From contig CAVTPU010000001.1 in NCBI GenBank assembly GCA_963736695.1, positions 372,001-436,000 on the forward strand: 64,000 nucleotides of DNA. The letters are read 5' to 3'. The position numbers were made by a program, and so were the translations under genes. Positions 36,469-44,464 of this stretch are shown here, piece by piece (the first letter of the stretch is position 1; each line of letters opens with the position of its first letter). The notes beneath the pieces were generated by a model. The model did not search any database. It was not told where the DNA came from and saw only the letters and a list, made by a program, of their open reading frames with translations. The DNA comes from CAVTPU01 sp963736695. GTDB taxonomy: Bacteria; Actinomycetota; Actinomycetes; Mycobacteriales; Micromonosporaceae.

Positions 36469-37632
36469 ATGCCGGCATCATGGCTCCGCCGCCCGTTCGA
36501 CAGCATCGCCGTCTCGTCCGTACCCATGAAAGCCCTTCGCCGCGACTGGCTCATCGCGGCGTTCCTCGCGTTCATGACGGTCATGGACGTGCTCGTGTCG
36601 AAGACGTCGCCACCGGTGGACGCGATCTGGGCCTCGGCGGCGACCATCGCGTTGCTGCCCTGGCGGCGCCGGATCCCGCTGACCGCCGGCATCGCCGCGT
36701 GTGTGGCCTATCTGGCGTTGCAGGTGCCGCACTGGGGGCATGGTGTCACCGCCGGATTCACCCAGACCTTCCTTCCGACGCTGTTTCTGCTGACCTTTGC
36801 GATGTGCCGATGGAGTCGTCCGGTTCCGTTGACGTTCGGCGGGTCGATAGTTCTGGCCACCACAATCGTGGCCGGCCTCGGAGAGGGCAAAAGCGTCGAA
36901 GACGCCGTGCTCTTCGCGCTCAACCCGCTCATCCTCGTCATCATCCCCGCGCTCGCCCTGCGGCACCGGGCCCGGCTGGTGGAACAGCAGATCGAACAAC
37001 ACACCGCCCAGGCCCGCCTCGGGGAACGCCACGAACTGGCCAGGGAACTGCACGACCTCGTCGCCCACCACGTCTCCGCGATCGCCGTGACAGCCCAGGC
37101 CGCGCAGGTCGTCGACGACACCCACACCGCCCGGTCCGCCCTGCGATCGATCGAGCGGACCGCCTCCACCGCACTGCTCGACCTGCGGCGGCTCGTCGGC
37201 ATTCTCCGCAACGACGACGCCACCACGCCAGCCAGCCTCGCAGTCCGCTGGTCGACCCTGCTCGACGCCGACGGCACCCCGCCCGTCCGATTCGTCGGCG
37301 ACGTCGACCCCGCCGCCCTGCCGGCGCCCGTCGCCGGAGCCGTCTATCGCATCGCACGAGAATCCATCACCAACGCGCGCCGACACAGCCGATACGCCAC
37401 CTCCGTCGACGTCGCTCTGCGCCGCCACCCGCGACACGTGGAGGTCACGATCGTCAACGACGGGGTGCCCCGGCCACGCGGCAACCGCGGCTTCGGCCTC
37501 GTCGGCATGCGCGAACGTGTTGAAGCCTTCGGCGGCGACTTCACCGCCGGACCCGAGTCGGCCGGCGGCTGGGCCGTGCGGGCCACGTTCCCCGTGGAGA
37601 CCGCGGAGATCATACCTGGAGCCTCGTTGTGA
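36469..37632 (+). CDS. sensor histidine kinase (NarL/DesK class)
   Basis: This 387-residue kinase has about five membrane helices (residues 25-165), a short coiled linker, the HisKA_3 phospho-acceptor box ELARELHDLVAHHVSAIAV with His near 193, and a HATPase domain with N box ARESITNARRH and G boxes NRGFGLVGMRERV. An in-frame ATG at 36526 is an alternative start. The stop overlaps the response-regulator GTG by four bases. No extracellular sensing domain is present, so the signal is probably sensed in or at the membrane. Confidence 0.92.
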   Translation: MPASWLRRPFDSIAVSSVPMKALRRDWLIAAFLAFMTVMDVLVSKTSPPVDAIWASAATIALLPWRRRIPLTAGIAACVAYLALQVPHWGHGVTAGFTQTFLPTLFLLTFAMCRWSRPVPLTFGGSIVLATTIVAGLGEGKSVEDAVLFALNPLILVIIPALALRHRARLVEQQIEQHTAQARLGERHELARELHDLVAHHVSAIAVTAQAAQVVDDTHTARSALRSIERTASTALLDLRRLVGILRNDDATTPASLAVRWSTLLDADGTPPVRFVGDVDPAALPAPVAGAVYRIARESITNARRHSRYATSVDVALRRHPRHVEVTIVNDGVPRPRGNRGFGLVGMRERVEAFGGDFTAGPESAGGWAVRATFPVETAEIIPGASL

Positions 37633-38282
37633 CCATCCGGGTGCTCGTCGCCGACGACCAAGAAATGGTACGGGTCGGTCTGTGCATGATCCTCAACGCC
37701 CAACCGGGCATCGACGTCGTCGCCACGGCCTCCAACGGAGTCGAGGCCGTGCGGCAGGCCCGTCAGCTGCGGCCCGACGTGTGCCTGCTCGACATTCGCA
37801 TGCCGGAACTCGACGGCATCGAAGCGACCGCGCAGCTCGCCGGCCCGGAGTGCGACGAGCCTCTCAACGTCGTCATCATCACCACCTTCGACCTCGACGA
37901 ACACGTCTATGCCGCGCTGCGGGCCGGGGCCAAAGGCTTCCTGCTCAAAGACGCCGGGCCTGCGCTTCTCGTGGAGGCGGTGCACGCCGCGGCCCGAGGC
38001 GACGCCCTCATCTCGCCCGCGATCACGGCCCGGCTATTGCACCGCTTCGCCGGCGCCGGCCCGACCACCGACCCGGCCGGCGGGCCGCTGACCGCCCGGG
38101 AGGAGTCCGTGTTGGACTGCGCCGCGCGCGGTCTGACCAATCAGGACATCGCGTCGGAGCTGTTCATCTCGGTGAGCACCGTCAAAAGTCACATCGCGGC
38201 GCTCATGCACAAGCTCGGGGCACGCAACCGGGTCGAGATCGTGATCTGGGCCTATGAGACCGGCCGCCGCTGGCGTCGCTAA
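37629..38282 (+). CDS. LuxR/NarL-type response regulator
   Basis: This 217-residue regulator has a receiver domain (acidic pocket VADDQE, phospho-acceptor Asp in CLLDIRMPELDG near residue 55, Lys in LLKDAG) and a C-terminal LuxR helix-turn-helix with ESVLDCAARGLTNQDIASEL then VSTVKSHIAALMHKLG. It pairs with the overlapping kinase gene. The genes it controls are not evident; the first STM4015-like gene starts 61 bases downstream on the same strand, with its own promoter-like box. Confidence 0.94.
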   Translation: MTIRVLVADDQEMVRVGLCMILNAQPGIDVVATASNGVEAVRQARQLRPDVCLLDIRMPELDGIEATAQLAGPECDEPLNVVIITTFDLDEHVYAALRAGAKGFLLKDAGPALLVEAVHAAARGDALISPAITARLLHRFAGAGPTTDPAGGPLTAREESVLDCAARGLTNQDIASELFISVSTVKSHIAALMHKLGARNRVEIVIWAYETGRRWRR

Positions 38283-38301
38283 AACTGACAGACCCGCCTG
38301 T

Positions 38302-38307
38302 TATGGT
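38302..38307 (+). promoter_or_regulatory. -10-like box of STM4015-like copy 1
   Basis: TATGGT within CTGTTATGGTC, 35 bases before the ATG at 38343. The same TGTTAnnGT context recurs before copies 8, 9 and 10. Confidence 0.4.
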
Positions 38308-38342
38308 CCCCGATCACGGATGCCGAGCACGAGGGAGACGTG

Positions 38343-39275
38343 ATGAGCGAGTGGTTTCACGGCCTGCCGGTGGTGAGGTTCGACGACGGGCCGCTGGTGA
38401 GGTTCGAGGTCGGATTGGACCCCAACGGCGTCGACCCGAGCGCCGTGGTCTGGCTCATCAACACCGAGAATCCCGACGGCACATGGGGTGAACCCGACAG
38501 GAAGTGGTTCGACCGGCGCTGGGAGTCACTCATCGCGCAGCCGTGGGCGGGCGACATCGCCGCACTTGTCGTCGCTGGCTGGTCGGCGCCGACGGATGAG
38601 CTCATCGACGCCGCCGAGATCCTCACCGGGTTGACCCACCTGGACATCCGCTCGTACGACAGTGAGGCCTCCTGGATTTCGCAGGAAGACATCTCGTTGG
38701 TTCTTGAGGCCTACCCGCGACTACGTCGGCTATGGGCGCGAGGTGCCGACCCGACCTTCTTCAATGGAGTCTTCCCAGCGCTCGAGGAGCTGCGACTCGA
38801 GTCGGCTGGCCTACCGGCCGAGGTCATCCGGGGAATCGGCGAATCTTCATTTCCAGCACTGACCCACCTCGAACTGTGGCTCGGAATCGGCTACAGCGGC
38901 GGCGACGCAACCGTCGACGATCTCGCCTCGATCCTCGCCGGCCCCCGTCTGCCCGTGCTGACGTCGCTGGGCCTGCGCGACTCGGAGATCACCGACCAGA
39001 TCGCGGCGGCTCTCGCCGGAGCACCCATCGTCGCACAACTAACCACACTGGACCTGTCTATGGGAACGCTGTCGGACACCGGCGCCGCCGCGCTCCTCGC
39101 CGGCCAACCACTCACCCACCTGACAAAACTCGACCTCCACCACCACTTCCTCACCGAGGAGATGCAACAACGGCTCCGCGACGAACTCGAACCACACGGA
39201 GTCGAGGTCGACCTATCCGAAGCACAAGACGTCGACACCCCATTGGAAGACCGCTACGTGGCAGTGAACGAATGA
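38343..39275 (+). CDS. STM4015-family leucine-rich-repeat-like protein, copy 1
   Basis: This 310-residue protein has an N-terminal block with FHGLPVVRF and GVDPSAVVW, a Trp-rich segment (QPWAGDIAALVVAGW), then repeating leucine-rich units from about residue 85 (LTHLDI, LRRLWA, LEELRLES, LTHLELWL, LTSLGLRD, LTTLDLSM, LTKLDLHH), and a C-terminal tail EDRYVAVNE. The ATG at 38343 lies five bases behind GAGGGAG. It is the first and among the more divergent of ten paralogues (V-x-RFDD insertion near residue 15). The family is known from a conserved gene set with STM4011-STM4014; its function is not established. Confidence 0.9.
   Translation: MSEWFHGLPVVRFDDGPLVRFEVGLDPNGVDPSAVVWLINTENPDGTWGEPDRKWFDRRWESLIAQPWAGDIAALVVAGWSAPTDELIDAAEILTGLTHLDIRSYDSEASWISQEDISLVLEAYPRLRRLWARGADPTFFNGVFPALEELRLESAGLPAEVIRGIGESSFPALTHLELWLGIGYSGGDATVDDLASILAGPRLPVLTSLGLRDSEITDQIAAALAGAPIVAQLTTLDLSMGTLSDTGAAALLAGQPLTHLTKLDLHHHFLTEEMQQRLRDELEPHGVEVDLSEAQDVDTPLEDRYVAVNE
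39012..39106 (+). repeat. 95-bp block identical to 41046-41140
   Basis: Every base matches the same region of copy 3, including synonymous variants not found in copy 2 between them. It lies in the leucine-rich 3' third of the gene and suggests recent gene conversion. Confidence 0.85.
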
Positions 39276-39330
39276 CCAGGCGCTTGCTGATCACCTCACC
39301 GCTTCGCAACACAGCTCGATGGAGGACACG

Positions 39331-40284
39331 ATGACGCTCATCAGTCAGCCCAACACGTTTCACGGCCTGCCGGTGGTGGACTTCGAGGTCGGGATGGACG
39401 TCACCGGCATTGATCCGAGCGCGGTGGCCTGGCGCGTCGGCGCCGCTGATCCCGACAACGAGTGGGGTGAGACCAACAGCAGGTGGCTCGACCAGCGCTG
39501 GAGGGCGCTCATCGCGCAGCCGTGGGCCGGCGACATCGCGGCACTAATGATCGGCACCTGGGACGCGGCTGAGGACGAACCCGCACCGATCGCCGCACTG
39601 GTGACGGCAGCCGACCGGCTGACCCGACTCACGGGCATCTACATCGGCGACGTCGACGAATTCGCCAACGACATATCTTGGATCGACCTGACCGATCTCG
39701 CTGAGATCCCACGCGCCTATCCTCACCTGCGACGACTGTGGGCGGGTGGCGTGGAACCACACTTCGAGCAGGGAACCTATCCGGCGCTGGAAGATCTAAG
39801 CCTAAGGTCCGCGAGCATTCCCGGTTCCACCGTACGCGCGATCGGCGAGTCCTCACTGCCAGCACTGACCCACCTCGAACTGTGGCTCGGAGTGCTCGAC
39901 CGATTGCCGGGCGATCCGACCGTTGACGACCTCGCCCCGATTTTCGCCGGAACCCGACTGCCCGCACTTACCACGCTGGCACTGTACAACTCGGAGATCG
40001 CCGACCAGATCGCCACAGCCCTCGCCGGAGCACCCATCGTTGCACAACTATCCACACTGGACCTGTCCATGGGAACGCTGACGGACACCGGAGCCGCCGC
40101 GCTCCTCGCCGGCCAACCACTCACCCACCTGACAAAACTCGACCTGCAATACCACTACCTCAGCGACGACATGATGCGACGACTCCGCGACGAACTCGAA
40201 CCACACGGAGTCGACATCGACCTCTCCGAAGCACAAGGGGACGAAAACGACCCAGAGGAACGCTATGTTGCGATGAGCCTATGA
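39331..40284 (+). CDS. STM4015-family protein, copy 2
   Basis: This 317-residue paralogue has N-terminal FHGLPVVDFEVGMD and TGIDPSAVAWRV, TrpAlaGlyAsp segment QPWAGDIAALMIGTW, and leucine-rich units in the same register as copy 1. Its tail ends EERYVAMSL and is the only one that lacks the final Glu and has Met for Val. ATG 39331 was chosen over 39319 because GGAGG lies five bases upstream. It starts 55 bases after copy 1 ends. Its leader shares GCAACACA and GATGGAG with the leader of copy 3. Confidence 0.9.
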   Translation: MTLISQPNTFHGLPVVDFEVGMDVTGIDPSAVAWRVGAADPDNEWGETNSRWLDQRWRALIAQPWAGDIAALMIGTWDAAEDEPAPIAALVTAADRLTRLTGIYIGDVDEFANDISWIDLTDLAEIPRAYPHLRRLWAGGVEPHFEQGTYPALEDLSLRSASIPGSTVRAIGESSLPALTHLELWLGVLDRLPGDPTVDDLAPIFAGTRLPALTTLALYNSEIADQIATALAGAPIVAQLSTLDLSMGTLTDTGAAALLAGQPLTHLTKLDLQYHYLSDDMMRRLRDELEPHGVDIDLSEAQGDENDPEERYVAMSL

Positions 40285-40315
40285 GCGGCCGGGACCATCA
40301 AAGCCGGCGCTCACC

Positions 40316-40350
40316 CACACAACAGTGCTTGCAACACAAGTCGATGGAGA
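40316..40350 (+). repeat. leader repeat before copy 3
   Basis: Contains the 18-base core ACAGTGCTTGCAACRCAA and a terminal GGAGA that is the ribosome site of copy 3. Confidence 0.7.
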
Positions 40351-40355
40351 ATGAC

Positions 40356-41309
40356 ATGACAAACCACAGCCACCTCACTGCGTTTCACGGCCTGCCGGTG
40401 ATGAACTTCGAGGTCGGGATGGACGTCACCGGCATCGACCCGGGCGCGGTGGCCTGGCGGTTCGACGCACACGATCCGGACGACGACGATAGCTATGAAC
40501 TCGATAGAGATAGCTTTGACCGCCGACTCGCGGAGCTCATCGCGGCGCCGTGGGCCGGCGACATCCCGGCGCTTGTCGTCGGCGACTGGGCTGCGGCCGA
40601 AGGCCAATCCGCGCCGATCGACGAACTGGTGGCGGCAGCCGACCGGTTCACCGGGCTCACGGGAATCTATCTTGGCGACGTCGACCCCAATGTCAGCATG
40701 GTCTCCTGGATCGAACTGGGCAACGTCAGTGAGGTCCTACGCGCCTATCCTCGGCTTCGGCGGCTGTGGGCGCAGGGCATCGAATCCGACTTCGAGCACG
40801 GAACCTATCCGATATTGGAAGACCTGCGGCTCGAGTCTTGCGGCTTGCCCTCGACTGTGGTGCACGCGGTTGGCGAGTCCTCATTTCCGGCGCTGGCTCA
40901 CCTCGAACTGTGGCTTGGAGTTGACAACTGGGGCGGCGACGCGACCGTCGATGACCTCGCCCCGATCCTCGCAGGATCCCGGCTACCCGCCCTCACCACA
41001 CTGGCACTATGCAACTCGGAGATCACCGACGAGATCGCACAGGCCCTCGCCGGAGCACCCATCGTCGCACAACTAACCACACTGGACCTGTCTATGGGAA
41101 CGCTGTCGGACACCGGCGCCGCCGCGCTCCTCGCCGGCCAGCCGCTCACCCACCTGACGCGGCTCTATCTCCACCATCACTTCCTCAGCGAACACATGAT
41201 GCGGCGGCTCCGCGACGAACTCGAACCACACGGAGTCGAGGTCGACCTCTCCGAAGCACAAGATGCCCACGCCGACCCAGCACACCGCTATGTGGCGGTC
41301 GCGGAGTGA
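40356..41309 (+). CDS. STM4015-family protein, copy 3
   Basis: This 317-residue paralogue of the FEVGMD subgroup has an acidic insert (DDDDSYELDRDSFDRRL) near residue 40, which it shares in outline with copies 8 and 10. The middle leucine-rich region (LESCGLPSTVVHAVGE) differs from neighbours, while the 3' third is almost identical to copy 1. The tail is AHRYVAVAE. ATG 40356 sits behind GGAGA at standard spacing; the upstream frame is leader sequence. An overlap-free gap of 71 bases separates it from copy 2. Confidence 0.9.
   Translation: MTNHSHLTAFHGLPVMNFEVGMDVTGIDPGAVAWRFDAHDPDDDDSYELDRDSFDRRLAELIAAPWAGDIPALVVGDWAAAEGQSAPIDELVAAADRFTGLTGIYLGDVDPNVSMVSWIELGNVSEVLRAYPRLRRLWAQGIESDFEHGTYPILEDLRLESCGLPSTVVHAVGESSFPALAHLELWLGVDNWGGDATVDDLAPILAGSRLPALTTLALCNSEITDEIAQALAGAPIVAQLTTLDLSMGTLSDTGAAALLAGQPLTHLTRLYLHHHFLSEHMMRRLRDELEPHGVEVDLSEAQDAHADPAHRYVAVAE
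41046..41140 (+). repeat. 95-bp block identical to 39012-39106
   Basis: Second member of the pair described at copy 1; the shared variants are CTAACC for the usual CTATCC and TCTATGGG for TCCATGGG. Confidence 0.85.
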
Positions 41310-41356
41310 GTAATCGGGAGCAGTGAGCAGTCGGGACCATCAAATCCGGCGCCCAC

Positions 41357-41391
41357 CACACGACAGTGCTTGCAACACAACTCAGTGGAGA
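41357..41391 (+). repeat. leader repeat before copy 4
   Basis: Same core as at 40316 with ACTCAGTGGAGA at its 3' end; preceded by GCAGTCGGGACCATCAAA, also seen before copy 3 in part. Confidence 0.7.
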
Positions 41392-41396
41392 ACGAC

Positions 41397-42329
41397 ATGA
41401 CGATCGACGATCACATCACCACGTTCGACGGGCTGCCCGTGATGGCCTACGAACCCGGGATGGCGTTGCCGGAAGACGTCGACCCAGCGGCCGTCGCGTG
41501 GCGCATCGCCACCGATTTCGGCGGGGAACCACCGTTTGAGCGCTATCTGTCGGAACTCCTCGAGCAGCCATGGGCCGGCCAGATCCGGGCACTCGTCGTG
41601 GGCGAATGGGGAGAAAGCTGGGAGACGCAACCCCCGATTAGGGACCTCGCCGCGGCCGCCAGCACTCTCACAAACCTCACCGCACTGTTATTCGGCGAAA
41701 TGACCGACTATAGGGACCTCCCCTGGATCAACCAGACCGACATCACGCCACTACTCGTGGCGCACCCGAAATTGCGTGTGCTGCGAGTGCGCGGCGGAAG
41801 CGGCCTCGCACTGCAGGCCGGAACCTACCCCAACCTGCGTGAGCTGGCCTTCGAGACCGGCGGCCTGCCCGCTGACGTCGTCCACGCAGTCGCCGAATCC
41901 GAGCTCCCAGCATTGACTCACCTCGAACTATGGCTTGGCGCCGCCTTCTACGGCGGCGACGCGACCGTCGATGACATCGCACCGATCCTCGCCGGTACAC
42001 GACTACCCGCCCTCACCTCACTGAGCCTGCGCGATGCGGAGATCATCGACCAGGTCGCGGTGGCGCTGGCCGGAGCGCCCATCGTCGCACAACTATCCAC
42101 ACTGGACCTGTCCATGGGGACGCTGTCGGACGCCGGCGCGGCAGCGCTGCTCGGCGGCCAACTACTCACCCACCTGACACGGCTCGATCTCCACCATCAC
42201 TTCCTCAGCGAAGACATGATGCGACAACTCCGCGACGAACTCGAACCACACGGAGTCGACGTCGACCTCTCCGAAGCACAAGATGCCGACATCGGCCCAG
42301 CGCACCGCTATGTGGCAGTATCCGAATAG
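41397..42329 (+). CDS. STM4015-family protein, copy 4 (YEPGMALP subgroup)
   Basis: This 310-residue protein is the first member of the second subgroup. Its N-terminus reads FDGLPVMAYEPGMALPEDVD and AAVAWRIATD instead of the FEVGMD form. Leucine-rich units follow as in the other copies. The tail is AHRYVAVSE. A TTA Leu codon occurs at 41688-41690, rare in this DNA. The start is ATG 41397 behind GGAGA. Copies 4-7 are closer to each other than to copies 1-3, so this subgroup expanded by local duplication next to STM4014. Confidence 0.9.
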   Translation: MTIDDHITTFDGLPVMAYEPGMALPEDVDPAAVAWRIATDFGGEPPFERYLSELLEQPWAGQIRALVVGEWGESWETQPPIRDLAAAASTLTNLTALLFGEMTDYRDLPWINQTDITPLLVAHPKLRVLRVRGGSGLALQAGTYPNLRELAFETGGLPADVVHAVAESELPALTHLELWLGAAFYGGDATVDDIAPILAGTRLPALTSLSLRDAEIIDQVAVALAGAPIVAQLSTLDLSMGTLSDAGAAALLGGQLLTHLTRLDLHHHFLSEDMMRQLRDELEPHGVDVDLSEAQDADIGPAHRYVAVSE

Positions 42330-42360
42330 CCAGACGTGGCTGCGCACCTTGCCACCGCGC

Positions 42361-42385
42361 GACACGACAGTGCTTGCAACACAAC
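42361..42385 (+). repeat. leader repeat before copy 5 (variant)
   Basis: The core is intact, but it is followed by a second, diverged leader (TTCGCAACACC then GGAGA), so the element looks duplicated here. Confidence 0.65.
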
Positions 42386-42417
42386 AATGGTTCGCAACAC
42401 CACTCACCGGAGACCAC

Positions 42418-43353
42418 ATGACGATCGACGATCACATCACCACGTTCGATGGGCTGCCAGTGATGGCCTACGAACCCGGGATGGCACTGCCGAAAGACGT
42501 CGACCCAGCCGCGGTCGCATGGCGCATCGCCACCGACTGCGACGGGGAACCGCCGTTTGAGCGCTATCTATCGGGCCTGCTCGGGCAGCCATGGGCCGGC
42601 CAGATCCGGGCACTGGTCGTGGGCGAGTGGAACGAAAGCTATGAGACGCGCCCCCCGATCGAGGACTTCGTCGCCGCAGCCGACACCCTCACATGCCTTG
42701 CCGCGCTGTTCCTCGGCGAGATGACCACCGACGAGAACGAGGTCTCCTGGATCAACCAGACAGACGTCACTCCGCTACTCATGGCGTACCCAGGGCTTCG
42801 GGTGTTGCGAGTGCGAGGCGGGGAAGGCCTCGCGCTGCGGGCCGGAACCTATCCCAACCTGCGGGCGCTGGCGTTCGAGACCGGCGGTCTTCCCGCTCAC
42901 GTCGTCCACGCGGTCGGCGAATCCGAGTTTCCCGACCTGACCCATCTTGAACTGTGGCTCGGCACCACCAGATATGGTGGCGACGCGACCGTGGCCGACC
43001 TGACACCCATCCTCGCAGGGACCCGACTGCCCGCCCTCACCTCACTGGGACTGCGCGACGCGGAGATCGCCGACCACGTCGCGGCAGCCGTCGCCGGCGC
43101 GCCGATCGTCGCGCAACTATCCACACTCGACCTATCGCTGGGAATGCTCACCGACACCGGCGCGGCGGCACTTCTCGCCGGGCAACCCCTCACCCATCTG
43201 AGAAAACTAGACCTTCACCACCACTTCCTCAGTGAAGAGATGATGCGACGACTTCGCGACGAACTTGAACCACACGGAGTCGACATCGACCTCTCCGAGG
43301 CAGAAGGCGCCGACACCGACCCAGACGAACGTTATGTGGCGGTCGACGAGTGA
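42418..43353 (+). CDS. STM4015-family protein, copy 5
   Basis: This 311-residue protein of the YEPGMALP subgroup starts at ATG 42418 behind CGGAGA; the frame further upstream is leader and the end of copy 4. It has QPWAGQIRALVVGEW, then DENEVSWINQTD and a leucine-rich body. Its tail is DERYVAVDE. It is highly similar to copies 6 and 7 through the middle region (RVRGGEGLALRAGTYPNL), with differences grouped in the segment between about residues 65 and 85. Confidence 0.9.
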   Translation: MTIDDHITTFDGLPVMAYEPGMALPKDVDPAAVAWRIATDCDGEPPFERYLSGLLGQPWAGQIRALVVGEWNESYETRPPIEDFVAAADTLTCLAALFLGEMTTDENEVSWINQTDVTPLLMAYPGLRVLRVRGGEGLALRAGTYPNLRALAFETGGLPAHVVHAVGESEFPDLTHLELWLGTTRYGGDATVADLTPILAGTRLPALTSLGLRDAEIADHVAAAVAGAPIVAQLSTLDLSLGMLTDTGAAALLAGQPLTHLRKLDLHHHFLSEEMMRRLRDELEPHGVDIDLSEAEGADTDPDERYVAVDE

Positions 43354-43400
43354 GCTGGCGGGACCAGTGAGCAGTCGGCACCAGTGAAGCCGACACTCAT

Positions 43401-43435
43401 CACACGACAGTGCTTGCAACGCAACTCAGTGGAGA
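43401..43435 (+). repeat. leader repeat before copy 6
   Basis: Nearly the same 35 bases as at 41357 and 44424, with GCAACGCAA in the core. Confidence 0.7.
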
Positions 43436-43440
43436 ACAAC

Positions 43441-44376
43441 ATGACGATCTATGAGCACATCACCACGTTCGACGGGCTACCCGTCATGGCCTACGAACCC
43501 GGGATGGCACTGCCGGAAGACGTCGACCCAGCGGCCGTCGCATGGCGCATCGCCACCGACCGCGACGGGAAAACACCGTTTGAGCGCTGTCTGTCGGGCC
43601 TGCTCGGGCAGCCATGGGCCGGCCAGGTCCGGGCACTTGTCGTGGGCGATTGGGGAGAGAGCTGGGAGAGGTTCCCCCCGATCGGGGACCTCGTCGCAGC
43701 AGCCGACACCCTCACACGCCTTACCGCGCTGTTCCTCGGCGAGATGACCAGTGACGAAAACGAGGTCTCCTGGATCTACCAGACAGACGTCACTCCGCTA
43801 CTCACGGCGTACCCAGGGCTTCGGGTGTTGCGGGTGCGAGGCGGGAACGGCCTCGCACTGCGGGCCGGAACCTACCCCAACCTGCGGGAACTGGCGTTCG
43901 AGACCGGTGGTCTTCCCTCGCAGGTCATCCACACGGTCGGCGAATCCGAGTTTCCCGACCTGACCCATCTTGAGCTGTGGCTCGGCACCAGCAGATATGG
44001 CGGCGACGCGACCGTGGCCGACCTGACACCCATCCTCGCAGGGACCCGGCTGCCCGCCCTGACCTCACTGGGGCTGCGCGACGCGGAGATCGCCGACCAG
44101 ACCGCGACAGCTGTCGCCGGCGCGCCGATCGTCGCGCAACTATCCACACTAGACTTATCTCTGGGGATGCTCAGCGATGCCGGTGCGGCCGCGCTGCTCG
44201 CCGGCCAGCCACTCACCCACCTGACACGACTCGATCTCCACCATCACTTCCTCAGTGAAGAGATGATGCGACGACTCCGCGACGAACTCGAACCACACGG
44301 AGTCGACATCGACCTCTCCGCGGCGGAAGGTGCCGACACCGACCCAGACGAACGTTATGTGGTGGCCGCGGAGTGA
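43441..44376 (+). CDS. STM4015-family protein, copy 6
   Basis: This 311-residue protein of the YEPGMALP subgroup has a Trp-Gly-Glu-Ser-Trp segment near residue 75 where copy 5 has WNESYE, and IYQTD for INQTD. The tail DERYVVAAE departs from RYVAVxE by an exchange of V and A. A TTA codon lies at 44155-44157. ATG 43441 is six bases behind GGAGA. The 3' end and trailing spacer (AGTCGGGACCAGTGAAGCCG) closely match those around copies 5 and 7. Confidence 0.9.
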   Translation: MTIYEHITTFDGLPVMAYEPGMALPEDVDPAAVAWRIATDRDGKTPFERCLSGLLGQPWAGQVRALVVGDWGESWERFPPIGDLVAAADTLTRLTALFLGEMTSDENEVSWIYQTDVTPLLTAYPGLRVLRVRGGNGLALRAGTYPNLRELAFETGGLPSQVIHTVGESEFPDLTHLELWLGTSRYGGDATVADLTPILAGTRLPALTSLGLRDAEIADQTATAVAGAPIVAQLSTLDLSLGMLSDAGAAALLAGQPLTHLTRLDLHHHFLSEEMMRRLRDELEPHGVDIDLSAAEGADTDPDERYVVAAE

Positions 44377-44423
44377 GTAATCGGGACCAGTGAGCAGTCG
44401 GGACCAGTGAAGCCGGCACCTAT

Positions 44424-44458
44424 CACACGACAGTGCTTGCAACGCAACTCAGTGGAGA
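44424..44458 (+). repeat. leader repeat before copy 7
   Basis: Same sequence as at 43401 over at least 33 bases; ends in the ribosome site of copy 7. Confidence 0.7.
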
Positions 44459-44464
44459 AACAGC

